From NCBI RefSeq assembly GCF_003144325.1, contig NZ_PENS01000004.1:62001-126000 (forward strand): a stretch of DNA of 64,000 nt, given 5' to 3'. A program made the position numbers and the translations under genes. The DNA comes from Proteus terrae (lineage in GTDB: Bacteria > Pseudomonadota > Gammaproteobacteria > Enterobacterales > Enterobacteriaceae). Below, in pieces: positions 1-9,189 of this stretch; positions within the stretch are counted from its first letter, which is position 1; each line of letters starts with the position of its first letter. The notes below the pieces were generated by a model. That model saw nothing but the letters and a program-made list of their open reading frames with translations. It did not search any database and was not told where the DNA came from.

Positions 1-265
1 CCTGCTTTGTCGAACTATCCCTTACAAAATCTGCATAGCTAATTGTTCCAACGTATTCCGCCCACTTCACCTGATACGCATCAAGCTTACCAGTAGTCGC
101 AATCAGTATGTCATCCAAGCTTCCAGCATCAGGATCGGCGACTCGAAACCATTCAAGACTTCCATCAAGCAAAGCTTCATATATTAAGCCTGCTGCTATT
201 TCATACTGCGGAACATACCCCAGCATTGCAGTGCGTTCACCGTCACCTGAATTAGTATTCGACAC
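1..265 (-). CDS. 5' part of a large defence-type protein: N-terminal nuclease-like (Cap4/DUF4297-type) domain, cut by the window edge
   Basis: The frame is open from a GTG at 265 to the window edge (88 codons visible). A GGAG ribosome site lies about 9 bases before the GTG. The visible protein begins with polar residues, then GYVPQYEIAAGLIYEALL, an acidic stretch ending D51-D52, and Y64-Q65-V66-K67. A G-Y/F-x-x-Q-Y start followed by D...QxK is what I know from PD-(D/E)xK-fold nuclease domains at the N-terminus of NTPase defence proteins (Cap4/DUF4297-like). Most of the protein is outside the window, so any NTPase or sensor part is inference. Hand-counted GC is about 48%, somewhat above most of the window. 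It could also be a restriction-like enzyme. Sure of a gene, moderately sure of the domain. Confidence 0.55.
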   Translation of the reverse strand, partial: MSNTNSGDGERTAMLGYVPQYEIAAGLIYEALLDGSLEWFRVADPDAGSLDDILIATTGKLDAYQVKWAEYVGTISYADFVRDSSTKQ

Positions 266-493
266 TCTAATATGCTCCTTAAAAAGACAATGCCACGCTT
301 CCTTTTAGATATTTAAGAAAAATATACTTAACGAATATTAGTAGTTGGGTGGAGGGCACTGAATCGCTACCGTTTCAGTCGTCACTTTGTCGCATTACTC
401 AATTTTAGTCAACATTAGGCGAGTGACGCTCATCTCAAGTCGCGTTGCTAACTTTGAATGAGGCATAACGTTTTAGTATCGATGAGTTAATAA
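266..493. other. intergenic region between the defence-type gene and gor
   Basis: No convincing gene on either strand. It holds the leader of the minus-strand gene ending at 265 and, near 490, the shared terminator hairpin. The middle part (about 340-480) is less AT-rich than most spacers here. I see no direct repeats, tRNA fragment or transposase remnant that would mark an insertion boundary. Confidence 0.4.
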
Positions 494-528
494 AGGCCAG
501 AGAACGATGCTCTGGCCTCTCAGTTTTT
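494..528 (-). terminator. gor terminator (bidirectional hairpin)
   Basis: Nine-base-pair stem AGGCCAGAG (494-502) / CTCTGGCCT (510-518) with a 7-base loop. Read on the minus strand it is followed by TTTATT, fitting the end of gor. On the plus strand a five-T run follows at 524-528. Confidence 0.8.
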
Positions 529-563
529 CTACAGTAAGAACGTGTGTAGGTGGGTTTTCTACA

Positions 564-1922
564 TTAACCCCTCATAGTAACAAATTCTTCTGCTGCAGTT
601 GGGTGGATTGCCACAGTATCATCAAAGTCTTTTTTCGTTGCGCCCATTTTCAGTGCAACAGCAAAGCCTTGTAGCATTTCATCCATGCCAAAACCAATAC
701 CATGAATACCAACAATTTTTTCGTCTGCACCAACACAAACCAACTTCATGCGACATGGTTGACGATGACGAGTCACAGCACTATACATTGCCGTGAAAGA
801 CGATTTGTATACTTTGACCTGATCAGCACCGTATTGCTCAACCGCTTGAGGCTCTGTTAAGCCAACAGTACCAATAGCAGGATGACTAAATACAACAGTC
901 GGAATATTTGAATAGTCTAGGTGTTCGTTAGGTTTGTTGTTAAATAAACGCTCTGACAAACGACGCCCGGCGGCAACAGCAACAGGTGTTAATTCAACCG
1001 CTCCTGTGTTATCGCCAACCGCATAAATACCTTTTACATTGGTATTTTGGAATTTGTCGACTTTGATATAGCCTTTTTCATTTAACTCAACGCCCGTTAC
1101 TGCCAGATTCAGGTTATCAGTTGCAGGCTCACGACCAATTGCCCAGATTAAGGTATCAACTGTCTGCTCTGTACCGTTTTCTAGTTGTAGCGTTAAACTT
1201 CCATCTTCATTTTTAATCACAGCTTTAGGAATAGCTTGTGTATGTAATTTAGGCCCTTCGGTTTCCATCACTTCTAACAGTGTTTCAACGATTAATGGGT
1301 CGAAATTACGTAGTGGTGCATGTTTACGCACAAATAGATGTGTTTCGCTACCTAAAGCATTTAATACACCTGCAAGTTCAACAGCGATATAACCAGCACC
1401 AACAACAGCAACGCGTTTTGGTAAGGCTTTTAATTCAAAGAAGCCATCAGAATTAATACCATACTCAGCGCCCGGAATATTAGGTTGAACAGGACGACCT
1501 CCTGTTGCAATCAGAATATTATCAGCCGTGATCTTCTCACCATTGACTTCAATAGTATTGGCATCAACAAAACGAGCAAACCCTTGAATAACATCAACTT
1601 TGTTATTACCTAAGACACGGTCATAAGATTGATGAATACGGTCAATATAAGCAGAACGGCTACTAATGAGTGTATCCCAATCAAAACGATTCACTGTGGT
1701 ATCAAAACCATAATCAGGACCGTATTGATGAATAGCTTCGGCAATTTGTGCTGCATGCCACATCACTTTTTTAGGTACACAACCCACGTTTACACAAGTG
1801 CCACCTAATGCTTTCGCTTCAATTAATGCACATTTTTGGCCATACATTGCCGCTCTATTAATTGATGCGATACCGCCACTACCGCCACCGATGGCGATAT
1901 AATCGTAATGTTTGCTCGTCAT
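564..1922 (-). CDS. gor: glutathione-disulfide reductase
   Basis: NADPH-dependent reduction of oxidised glutathione in the cytoplasm. The 452 aa compare with 450 in E. coli. The N-terminal FAD-binding GGGSGG lies at residues 12-17. The redox-active pair is Cys43 and Cys48 in [13 protein letters not shown]. The NADPH-binding [11 protein letters not shown] sits mid-protein, and the C-terminal dimer domain carries the catalytic His440-Pro and Glu445 (HPTAAEE). All catalytic residues are present. It is transcribed alone, with its own terminator at about 494-518 and rlmJ 145 bp upstream on the same strand. The identification is secure; related lipoamide dehydrogenases differ around the redox motif and in length. 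Confidence 0.97.
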   Translation of the reverse strand: MTSKHYDYIAIGGGSGGIASINRAAMYGQKCALIEAKALGGTCVNVGCVPKKVMWHAAQIAEAIHQYGPDYGFDTTVNRFDWDTLISSRSAYIDRIHQSYDRVLGNNKVDVIQGFARFVDANTIEVNGEKITADNILIATGGRPVQPNIPGAEYGINSDGFFELKALPKRVAVVGAGYIAVELAGVLNALGSETHLFVRKHAPLRNFDPLIVETLLEVMETEGPKLHTQAIPKAVIKNEDGSLTLQLENGTEQTVDTLIWAIGREPATDNLNLAVTGVELNEKGYIKVDKFQNTNVKGIYAVGDNTGAVELTPVAVAAGRRLSERLFNNKPNEHLDYSNIPTVVFSHPAIGTVGLTEPQAVEQYGADQVKVYKSSFTAMYSAVTRHRQPCRMKLVCVGADEKIVGIHGIGFGMDEMLQGFAVALKMGATKKDFDDTVAIHPTAAEEFVTMRG

Positions 1923-2066
1923 TTCTCTGATCCATTTATCTGTAGAAAAATAGGTAACTCACAGGCTAAGTCTTTAATATCATGATGTCTATTATGACAA
2001 AATTTAAAACATAGCACGTCAGATTTTAGCTTTTACAGTAATAGGCAAAAACAATAATAAAGATGC

Positions 2067-2909
2067 TTATTCTGGTACAACCCACTCAACTAATGTATGT
2101 CCAATACCCTCAGGAACTAAGGTTTTATGTAACCAAGGGAGTATTGATTTCATTTGTGATTCTAATTTCCAAGGTGGATTAATCACAATCATCCCTGATG
2201 CCGTCATTCCCAATTGATCACTATCAGGTTTTACTGCTAATTCGATTTGTAAAATCTTACGGATCCCTGTTGCTTCAAGCTCTTTTAACATGCGTTTGAT
2301 TTGCTGACGATGAACAACAGGATACCAAATCGCATAAGTTCCCGTCGCGAAGCGCTTATGACCTTCAACAACACCTTTAACAACGGCAGAATAGTCTTGT
2401 TTAAGTTCATAAGGTGGATCAATTAATGCGAATCCACGACGACTTGGAGGAGGTAACTTAGATTTTAATTGCCCAAAACCATCTTCACGAGAAACTCTAG
2501 CTCGCTCATCACGAGAGAATTCGGTACGTAATAAAGGAAAATCCGTTGGATGTAATTCTGTTAGTACTAAAGAATCATGTTCTCTTAGTAATTTACCCGC
2601 TAATAGAGGAGATCCTGGATAATAACGCAGTTCTCCACTGGCGTTTAATTCTCCCACCGCTTCAAGGTAAGGTAAAATAAGCTCCGGCACCTCTTCTTGC
2701 TGCCATAAGCGTGCGATCCCTTCTAAATATTCGCCAGTGCGAGTCGCATGAGCATTGGTTAATTGATAACGTCCAGCGCCAGCATGAGTATCAAGATAAA
2801 GAAAAGGTTTCTCTTTCTCTTTTAAAGACTCAATGATGAGTGTTTGAACAATATGTTTTAAAACATCGGCGTGGTTGCCAGCATGAAAACTATGGCGATA
2901 GCTCAGCAT
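2067..2909 (-). CDS. rlmJ: 23S rRNA (adenine(2030)-N6)-methyltransferase
   Basis: S-adenosylmethionine-dependent N6-methylation of A2030 in 23S rRNA. The 280 aa match the family length. The start MLSYRHSFHAGNHADVLKH is characteristic of RlmJ (YhiR). The catalytic DPPY motif is at residues 164-167 (ALIDPPYE), as in other N6-adenine methyltransferases, and THAGAGRY near residues 41-48 fits the cofactor-binding loop. In E. coli rlmJ also lies beside gor, in divergent orientation; here both are on the minus strand. No missing motif or frameshift is visible. Confidence 0.96.
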   Translation of the reverse strand: MLSYRHSFHAGNHADVLKHIVQTLIIESLKEKEKPFLYLDTHAGAGRYQLTNAHATRTGEYLEGIARLWQQEEVPELILPYLEAVGELNASGELRYYPGSPLLAGKLLREHDSLVLTELHPTDFPLLRTEFSRDERARVSREDGFGQLKSKLPPPSRRGFALIDPPYELKQDYSAVVKGVVEGHKRFATGTYAIWYPVVHRQQIKRMLKELEATGIRKILQIELAVKPDSDQLGMTASGMIVINPPWKLESQMKSILPWLHKTLVPEGIGHTLVEWVVPE

Positions 2910-3086
2910 TCTTTATCTTCCGTTAGAAATAAGTATAGCTTAGTAATTAATTTACTCTGAAATCGTGATTAAACTCAGTGTATCAGAAAAAGCCGAACTT
3001 CTTCATTGAAAGCGAAAGAAACGTTGTGTCTTAGTATCCAGCCGTTATGATAAGTCCATATTTCACTTAAGTTTAAACAGGATAGA

Positions 3087-3479
3087 ATGATGAAAAAATT
3101 ACTTTTTACAGCCATTGCTTTAAGTTTACTCACAAGCAATGCTTACGCCGATAGACCAGCCAATGGCTGTGAGATAAAAAAACAGAATATCCAAAAACAG
3201 ATGGAATATGCTAAAGCACATGGTAATCAATATCGTATCCAAGGTTTAGAGCGAGCATTGCAAAATGTTGAACGCTATTGCACACCTGAAAAAGTGGTTG
3301 AAAACACACACCTTGAATTACGTGAAAAACAACTTGATGTTAAAGAGCGCGAGCTCGAATTAAAGGAAGCACAACTTAAAGGTGATGCAGATAAAATTGC
3401 TAAACAAGAAAGAAAACTAGCTGAAGAAAAGGCAGATTTGAAGGCAATAGAAGAAGAATTAAATCTACTGACAAAGTAG
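3087..3479 (+). CDS. small periplasmic DUF1090 (YqjC-like) protein
   Basis: 130 aa with a clear signal peptide, MMKKLLFTAIALSLLTSNAYA, cleaved after residue 21. The mature part has two cysteines (Cys28, Cys65) that could form one disulfide. From about residue 70 it is a highly charged Lys/Glu-rich coiled coil (DVKERELELKEAQLKG). This is the DUF1090 pattern, with E. coli YqjC as the named example; its molecular function is not known to me. Two adjacent ATGs (3087 and 3090) follow AGGA; the second is slightly better spaced. It stands alone on the plus strand between rlmJ and yihY. Confidence 0.85.
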   Translation: MMKKLLFTAIALSLLTSNAYADRPANGCEIKKQNIQKQMEYAKAHGNQYRIQGLERALQNVERYCTPEKVVENTHLELREKQLDVKERELELKEAQLKGDADKIAKQERKLAEEKADLKAIEEELNLLTK

Positions 3480-3809
3480 TTATTATAAGTAATTAATGCC
3501 TACTCCTTATTTGACTGTGAAATACAGAATAAAACAATAAGTGAGTAGCCATTCTCTTATTAAACTAAACTTAATTTCAGAATTGCTGTATTGGTTTTTT
3601 ATCCTTTATTAAGTACAAGATTATCTACGCCTTTTGATAGAGCATCATCTACACTTAAGCCAGAACAAACAAATACATCTCCTAAATCAGTGGCTAATTA
3701 CAATAAGCATAAGGTGTGTAATAGAAATTAAGCTATGATATTTTTGAGTGAAAACTATAGTAGTGACACTCAATTATTAAAAATGGACAGATCTAATTAA
3801 AGAGGATAT
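3480..3809. other. intergenic region upstream of yihY
   Basis: 330 AT-rich bases. An imperfect hairpin about 3497-3557 (CCTACTCCTTATT pairing with AATAAGTGAGTAG) may end the DUF1090 transcript. A short open plus-strand frame ends with TAA near 3730 but has no ATG or ribosome site. I do not call a gene. Confidence 0.4.
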
Positions 3810-4829
3810 ATGTCAGAAGAGCAGCAACCCCAAACAGAAAATGAAAAAACTCAACTGACTCAGCCGCTCAAAAAAGGGCTGGAAAAAGGGCTCCATGGCG
3901 GAAAAAAAGCTATTGGTGTTGGGATTAAAATCAGTAATTTTATTACTAACATACCTTTTATTGCACATCTAATTCGCACGGCCGAACGTTTTACTGACAG
4001 AATGGGAAATCAGTTTGGTGCCGCCATTACCTACTTTTCATTTTTATCATTAATCCCTGTATTAATGCTTTCCTTTGCTTGTGCGGGTTTCGTTTTAGCC
4101 TCAAACCCAGATTTACTCGCCAAATTAATTACAGGTGTTGCAAATAGCATTGATGATCCAACGCTTGCATCCACTGTTCAACAGAGTATTGATACCGCAG
4201 TTCGCCAGCGTACAACTGTTGGTTTAACCGGTTTAGCGATTGCACTTTATTCTGGTGTCAATTGGGTGGGTAATTTACGCCAAGCCATTTTGGCGCAATC
4301 ACGCCCCGTTTGGGAAAGAAATAAAGAAGAGCAAGAAAAAATCTATTTCCGCTATTTTCGTGACTTTTTAGCGCTAATTGGCTTACTTTTCGCATTAATC
4401 GTCACTATTACGCTAACTTCTGTGGCAGGTTCAGCCCAAAGAATGATTGTTCATACACTAGGATTAGATGGCATTGAATGGCTAACACCAGCATGGACAA
4501 CTATCGGCTTAACTATTTCCATTACCGCAAACTATTTACTTTTTTTATGGATATTATGGATCCTACCTCGCCATCAACCAAAACGAATTTCGCTTATTAA
4601 AGGTACACTTATCGCTGCCATTGGTTTTGAAATATTGAAATCAGTAATGACATGGATGCTACCCAAAATCGCAAGCTCACCGTCAGGTGCCGCATTTGGT
4701 TCAGTGATAGGTTTAATGGCTTTCTTCTACTTTTTTGCCCGATTAACGCTTTTTTGTGCTGCGTGGATCGCGACTGATGGTCCAAATATGCGTAAAGAAC
4801 AGCTGGATGAAACGCAATCAACATCTTAA
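3810..4829 (+). CDS. yihY: YihY/BrkB-family inner-membrane protein (UPF0761)
   Basis: 339 aa, longer than E. coli YihY (290) mainly through a hydrophilic Lys/Glu/Gln-rich N-terminus. About six hydrophobic segments follow, starting near residue 70 with the family signature FGAAITYFSFLSLIPVLML. The protein was once called RNase BN, but that activity belongs to another gene; YihY's function remains unclear. AAAGAGGATAT precedes the ATG. In E. coli yihY lies between yihX and dtd. Here those two sit together about 37 kb away and yihY stands next to a tautomerase gene, so it has moved. Confidence 0.92.
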   Translation: MSEEQQPQTENEKTQLTQPLKKGLEKGLHGGKKAIGVGIKISNFITNIPFIAHLIRTAERFTDRMGNQFGAAITYFSFLSLIPVLMLSFACAGFVLASNPDLLAKLITGVANSIDDPTLASTVQQSIDTAVRQRTTVGLTGLAIALYSGVNWVGNLRQAILAQSRPVWERNKEEQEKIYFRYFRDFLALIGLLFALIVTITLTSVAGSAQRMIVHTLGLDGIEWLTPAWTTIGLTISITANYLLFLWILWILPRHQPKRISLIKGTLIAAIGFEILKSVMTWMLPKIASSPSGAAFGSVIGLMAFFYFFARLTLFCAAWIATDGPNMRKEQLDETQSTS

Positions 4830-4898
4830 CTTTATGATAAAACTATATGGTTAATTCCCTGCATTAACCGCCTATAAATAACATAATAAGGAAAAACA

Positions 4899-5108
4899 AT
4901 GCCATACGTTAATATTAAAATTACACGCGAAGGTGCAACCGCAGAACAAAAAGAGCAACTTATTGCGGGAGCGACACAACTTTTGGTTGATGTATTAGGT
5001 AAAAACCCAGCAACTACTGTTGTAGTGATTGATGAAGTTGAAACAGACAACTGGGGAATAGGCGGTAAAACAGTAACAGAATTACGAGCAGCAGCAAAAA
5101 GTAAATAA
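4899..5108 (+). CDS. 4-oxalocrotonate tautomerase family protein
   Basis: 69 aa, the small size typical of the 4-OT/MIF fold. After removal of the initiator Met the N-terminal residue is Pro, the general base of this family (MPYVNIKIT). Arg and Gly positions in IGGKTVTELR also fit. These enzymes form oligomers and catalyse keto-enol tautomerisation; the substrate cannot be read from sequence. AATAAGGAAAAACA precedes the ATG. It begins 69 bp after yihY and may be cotranscribed; a terminator follows at about 5130. Confidence 0.9.
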   Translation: MPYVNIKITREGATAEQKEQLIAGATQLLVDVLGKNPATTVVVIDEVETDNWGIGGKTVTELRAAAKSK

Positions 5109-5129
5109 TGAATTTCTGCAATATAAATA

Positions 5130-5153
5130 AAGGGTGCCAAGTACACCCTTTTT
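5130..5153 (+). terminator. terminator after the tautomerase gene
   Basis: Stem AAGGGTG (5130-5136) / CACCCTT (5144-5150), 7-base loop, run of five Ts ending at 5153. Confidence 0.8.
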
Positions 5154-5188
5154 GCTGATTTATTTTCCTGACAGATAAGGAAGTAACT

Positions 5189-6199
5189 ATGGTTCAATCG
5201 ATGACTGATGCTTTTCATGCCTTACCTTCAGCAAGTGCTATCTATATTACAGGTGCAGGCATCCAATACCCTTTTGGTATGGCGCACGGATTTGCCGACG
5301 AAAGTACCCAGAAAAAATTAACTGTAGATACGCCTTTTCGAATCGCTAGTAATACAAAAACCTTTCTCGCTGCTGCTTTTTTACGTTTATGGGAACAAAA
5401 TGCTCTGTCTCTTGATGATGACATAACTAAGTATTTAAGTGCTAATTATCAACAGACATTATTAGAGCTAGGCTATGACCTTAAGACCATTACACTACGC
5501 CATTTATTAAGCCACAGCAGTGGGTTATTCGATCATGCCAATGAAGCTTATCTCGAAGATGTAATTAAAGATCCCTCTCACAAATGGACACGAGAAGAGC
5601 AAATTGCACGCTATGCTCAACAAGGTTTTCCCATTATCCCGGCAGGAAAACGCTTTATTTATTCAGATACAGGCTACATTTTGTTAGGTGATATTCTTTC
5701 TCAGTTTATGAAAAAAAATATGGCCATCGCCGTTCGTGAATTATTGCATTTTCAAGACTTAGATTTACCTCAAACATGGTGGGAAGGTTTAGAGCTACAA
5801 CCTAAGCATCCCAAAGCGCGTGCCAGACAATTTACAGGCGAACATGAAGGAACTCATATTGATGCTTCAATGGATGCTTTTGGTGGTGGCGGACTTGTGA
5901 TGACAACCCTTGAGTTAGCTAAATTTACAGCTGATCTCTTCGAAGATAGAGTTTACTTGCATCCATCAACCTTAAAAGAGATGAAATGGCAAGGCACACA
6001 TACTGGGGCTGCAAATTATCGTTTAGGTTTAATGACTGAAGAAACTAGCCTAGGCACACTTTACTATCACCTTGGTTACTGGGGCTCTGCAGCTTATTAT
6101 TTACCTGAAAAACAGATTGCTATTGCAGGTTTTACAACCCAGCGAAATAGCCGTGACGATTTGATAGCTATTATTAAAGAAGCCTTTAAACGCCTTTAA
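5189..6199 (+). CDS. serine hydrolase, beta-lactamase/penicillin-binding-like (class C family)
   Basis: 336 aa with the class C-type serine hydrolase layout. The nucleophile motif SNTK (SxxK) is at residues 54-57, Y158-S159-D160 takes the place of YxN, and H294-L295-G296 stands where HTG/KTG is expected. GGAAG lies about 7 bases before the ATG. No signal peptide is visible, so it is probably cytoplasmic, unlike AmpC-type beta-lactamases. An esterase, amidase or peptidase role is as likely as anything else; I would not call it a resistance gene. Single gene with its own terminator. Confidence 0.85.
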   Translation: MVQSMTDAFHALPSASAIYITGAGIQYPFGMAHGFADESTQKKLTVDTPFRIASNTKTFLAAAFLRLWEQNALSLDDDITKYLSANYQQTLLELGYDLKTITLRHLLSHSSGLFDHANEAYLEDVIKDPSHKWTREEQIARYAQQGFPIIPAGKRFIYSDTGYILLGDILSQFMKKNMAIAVRELLHFQDLDLPQTWWEGLELQPKHPKARARQFTGEHEGTHIDASMDAFGGGGLVMTTLELAKFTADLFEDRVYLHPSTLKEMKWQGTHTGAANYRLGLMTEETSLGTLYYHLGYWGSAAYYLPEKQIAIAGFTTQRNSRDDLIAIIKEAFKRL

Positions 6200-6207
6200 G
6201 ATTAAAC

Positions 6208-6256
6208 AAATAAAAAGCCAAAAATGTATCAATAACACTTTTGGCTTTTTATTTGT
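6208..6256. terminator. bidirectional terminator between the serine hydrolase gene and yhjJ
   Basis: Long hairpin: AAATAAAAAGCCAAAAATG pairs with CACTTTTGGCTTTTTATTT around a loop near 6227-6235. T runs occur on both strands, suiting the convergent genes on either side. Confidence 0.85.
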
Positions 6257-6340
6257 TTTATGGCTGATATATTTTCAATATCAGCCTATCTTTGCTCTAT
6301 TACGATTCCTTCGTTGGTGTTATTTCCATCGCTGTAGTTG

Positions 6341-7834
6341 TTACCGCAGAGGGGTTTCAACTGCTTTACTGGGTGTAGTCGTTACGACAGGAGCGGGTGT
6401 ATTTGCCGTTTCTGGATGAACTTGCTTTTCAAATTGAATACGCAATTCACCTAGATTTACGGTTGGCGTTTCACCACTTTGTGTTAGTACAAAAGCAATA
6501 TCTTCAGATAAAACTCTTGAAAGTTCCTGATTTAACGTCTCTTTTGTTAAGCCCGCTAAAAATGCTTGGCGTAAGCGCTGATATTGTTCAGGTGGAATAT
6601 CAATAATATTGCTTTGTTGCGATAACAGACGCTGATTAATTAAAATAGCAGTACTGGTTTTTGCATAACGCGCAAATAATTGAGTTAATTGAAGTTGTTT
6701 CTCTTGTTGTAACTCTTGGTACAACTCATCGCTGATACCTTGGTTACGCAAGCGACCCAATTCTTCTCCTACCCATGATGCTAATGCAGGAATGTGTGCT
6801 GTAGCAGTATCAAGATTTAAAGAACAACTTGCACGCTGATATTGTACTCGGCAATCAATGTTAATTTGAGTGCTATCATTTTCTTTACGTTGTTCAAGAC
6901 TACGACCTAAATGTACAAAAATCACTTCACGAGCTAAATCACTTAACCAATATTTATTTAACGTATCAGAGTCTTTTACTGGCGACCAATCTAAATCCCA
7001 AATTAAAGCAATTTGGTCTTTTGCTCGCATAGGCTCTTGCACATATAAGGTTTCAGGTTTCATATCAGCAAGAACAGGGACTGGAACTGGTGTTACACGC
7101 TTTCCTGATAGAGATGAAAAAGCCTGATTAATACTTTCAGTCAATACTCGATTATCAACATTACCTGCAACATAAAGCGTCATCATATCTGGGGTGTACC
7201 AACGCTGTTGGTAATCCGACAACTCTTTAGTATTTACTGATTGATTAACGGGTTTGCCCGGATTGTGGCCTTTTAAATTAGAACCTTCAAGACGTGAGCG
7301 CCAGATAGGATCTTCAATATTAAGAGGAAATGTTGCAATCGGAAGTGGTGATTGAACTGCATTACGAACCGCATTTTCTGTGTATTGTGCAGGTTTAGCA
7401 ATACCTGCTAATAATGCAAAAGCATCCTTTAACAACTCAGGCTGATTGTTCGGTAAACTGAGATTATAAACAGTAAAATCATATGAAACGATCATTGGAG
7501 GCAACGGATAGTCAGGATCTAGTGCATTTTTCCATAGATTATCGCGTTTCTCTGGCGTTAAACCTGTATTTTCCAAAACGTTGAGTTTGGACACTAAGGA
7601 TGAAAAACCCGTTTCACTGCTTTTTTCTGATAAAGACCCCGTATTGACTAATAAACGGATCTGTATTCTATCATTTGGGCGTTGCGGTGTTTGTAATATT
7701 TGCCACTGAAAGCCATTTGCTAGTCGCCCTTCTTGCCAAGCCGGATCAGGCTGTAAAGCCTCTGCTTGAACTTGGCAAACAACAGCGCCGAATATAACGC
7801 TTCCCAATAAAATTCGTGTCATTACACCCTGCAT
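6341..7834 (-). CDS. yhjJ: M16-family peptidase-like protein lacking the zinc motif
   Basis: 497 aa from the ATG at 7834, preceded by AGAGG; E. coli YhjJ is 498. An upstream in-frame ATG at 7888 lacks a ribosome site. A signal peptide (ILLGSVIFGAVVCQVQA) points to the periplasm. The fold is that of M16 (pitrilysin/insulinase) proteins, but where active enzymes carry HxxEH this protein reads ETGFSSLVSKLNVL, with no zinc ligands. It is therefore probably a non-catalytic homologue, as in E. coli YhjJ. It lies just downstream of the truncated hmsP; in E. coli dctA sits between them. Role unknown. Confidence 0.88.
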   Translation of the reverse strand: MQGVMTRILLGSVIFGAVVCQVQAEALQPDPAWQEGRLANGFQWQILQTPQRPNDRIQIRLLVNTGSLSEKSSETGFSSLVSKLNVLENTGLTPEKRDNLWKNALDPDYPLPPMIVSYDFTVYNLSLPNNQPELLKDAFALLAGIAKPAQYTENAVRNAVQSPLPIATFPLNIEDPIWRSRLEGSNLKGHNPGKPVNQSVNTKELSDYQQRWYTPDMMTLYVAGNVDNRVLTESINQAFSSLSGKRVTPVPVPVLADMKPETLYVQEPMRAKDQIALIWDLDWSPVKDSDTLNKYWLSDLAREVIFVHLGRSLEQRKENDSTQINIDCRVQYQRASCSLNLDTATAHIPALASWVGEELGRLRNQGISDELYQELQQEKQLQLTQLFARYAKTSTAILINQRLLSQQSNIIDIPPEQYQRLRQAFLAGLTKETLNQELSRVLSEDIAFVLTQSGETPTVNLGELRIQFEKQVHPETANTPAPVVTTTPSKAVETPLR

Positions 7835-8008
7835 GTGAACCTCTGTTGTATTAATCCTTGGTATTAAACCACTTATGAGGTTTAACAATAAGTGCCAAAA
7901 GACATGTTAGATGTTGGATGTCTATTTTTTGTATTATCATTCTTTATCACCACAAAAACATGAAATGAAATCACTATAGTGATTAGACTCATTATGGCGT
8001 AAGAAGGT

Positions 8009-8722
8009 TCAGACCTTCGGCAATTTTTGATCAGATTTTTGATGATTATATCCTTTAACCAGCAAACCAATCTCATCATCACAATGTGATTTTGGACAAG
8101 ATAACGCTGAAACTTGGCTATCTTTATTGAGGGTAACGGCGATTTGGCGTAAAGGTTTTACAACAATACGATTAATACACCAACTAATAGCAACCGTCAG
8201 AATAAGTCCCATCAACAGATATGTTGTTAGCATCAATGCGACAGTATTACTGGCAAAACGATAAAAACGGTTTGTGTCAGCCTGTAAAATGAGATGACCA
8301 CTATAGGACTTATCATCTGTTGAAGTAATACCTAATGGCTGTAAAGGAACAACAGCTTCAACGGGAATACCAAAAAGCCAACTTGAAAATTCAGAGACTT
8401 CTTTTTTGGGTGCAAAATCTAAATTCATTACTTGCACATTCTCGGGTTGCATGACAATCGCTTTACCCAAAATCCCCGTCGCTTTTAGTGCAACTATCTG
8501 TTGTTTAGCATCGTTCAAATCTGACCGTAATAATGCATCAGCGAGTGGTTGCTGGATACTTACACCGGCATTAAAAAGCTGATTTTGATAATCTTCACGG
8601 CGTTGATCTATCAAATAAACAAGTTGAATACTGATAAAAATAGCAATAGTCACCAACGTAACGCCCGCAACAGCGGCCATCTGTTTTATTGTTAATGAAT
8701 GTTTAAGATGAGGTTTCATCAT
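8009..8722 (-). pseudogene. hmsP: hmsP/pdeK remnant: membrane sensor and HAMP only, GGDEF-EAL part missing
   Basis: Full-length HmsP/PdeK (YhjK; about 650 aa) is an inner-membrane protein with degenerate GGDEF and EAL domains that breaks down cyclic di-GMP. Here 237 aa remain: SLTIKQMAAVAGVTLVTIAIF (first membrane segment, cut here to 20 or so residues in the family), a periplasmic domain, a second membrane segment about 155-178 (LMGLILTVAISWCINR), and a HAMP-like part ending DDEIGLLVKGYNHQ. The frame stops 9 codons later, exactly where the GGDEF domain should begin. No GGDEF or EAL motif is found downstream. GGAAATAGCA precedes the tandem ATGs. Whether the stub is made or functional is unknown. 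Confidence 0.82.
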
Positions 8723-9189
8723 TGCTATTTCCAATATACATGTCTGATCAGAGTGATTATACTGTATTTTTGTAGTTATGTATCACTATCAATAAAGAAA
8801 ATAACGTTATAAAAAGCGACTATCCATTAAAATGAAAGTAGATAAATATATAATTATTGTTATTTGAGTATAGTTATAAGATAAAAATAGTAAAATAAAA
8901 ATAAAATCTTACTCTCTCTTTATTATTTACAACAAATCTACTTTATATTAATAAAAAGATACAATTCACTAAAAAACACTAGAATACATAAAATTAAACA
9001 CTATTAAACCCTTAACTCCAAGTTAAAACACAATGCTAAGCATAGTATATTTATTAATGGAAAATACTATTTCCCATTAATATCATTGAAGTTTATATTT
9101 AAAAAAACCCACAAAAATATAATATTTTATATCTATAAAATCATTATTAGATTATTTAGTTAAGATTAATTAAATATTATTAATGAAAA
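8723..9189. other. gene-free AT-rich spacer where bcs/yhj genes lie in relatives
   Basis: About 470 bases, strongly AT-rich (largely A/T runs from 8800 on), with stops in all frames. In E. coli the cellulose (bcs) cluster and yhj genes lie between pdeK and dpp. I see no recognisable remnant of them. Confidence 0.6.

Noticed and set aside
3590-3732. Open plus-strand stretch upstream of yihY ending with TAA near 3730
   Set aside because: No ATG or GTG with a ribosome site; composition looks random. Left as intergenic.
5189-6199. Antibiotic beta-lactamase (AmpC-like)
   Set aside because: No signal peptide, YSD instead of YxN and HLG instead of KTG; a cytoplasmic serine hydrolase is the safer call.
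7882-8082. 66-aa frame overlapping the 3' end of the hmsP stub, considered as a frameshifted continuation
   Set aside because: The translated residues show no GGDEF-domain resemblance, so a simple frameshift does not restore HmsP.
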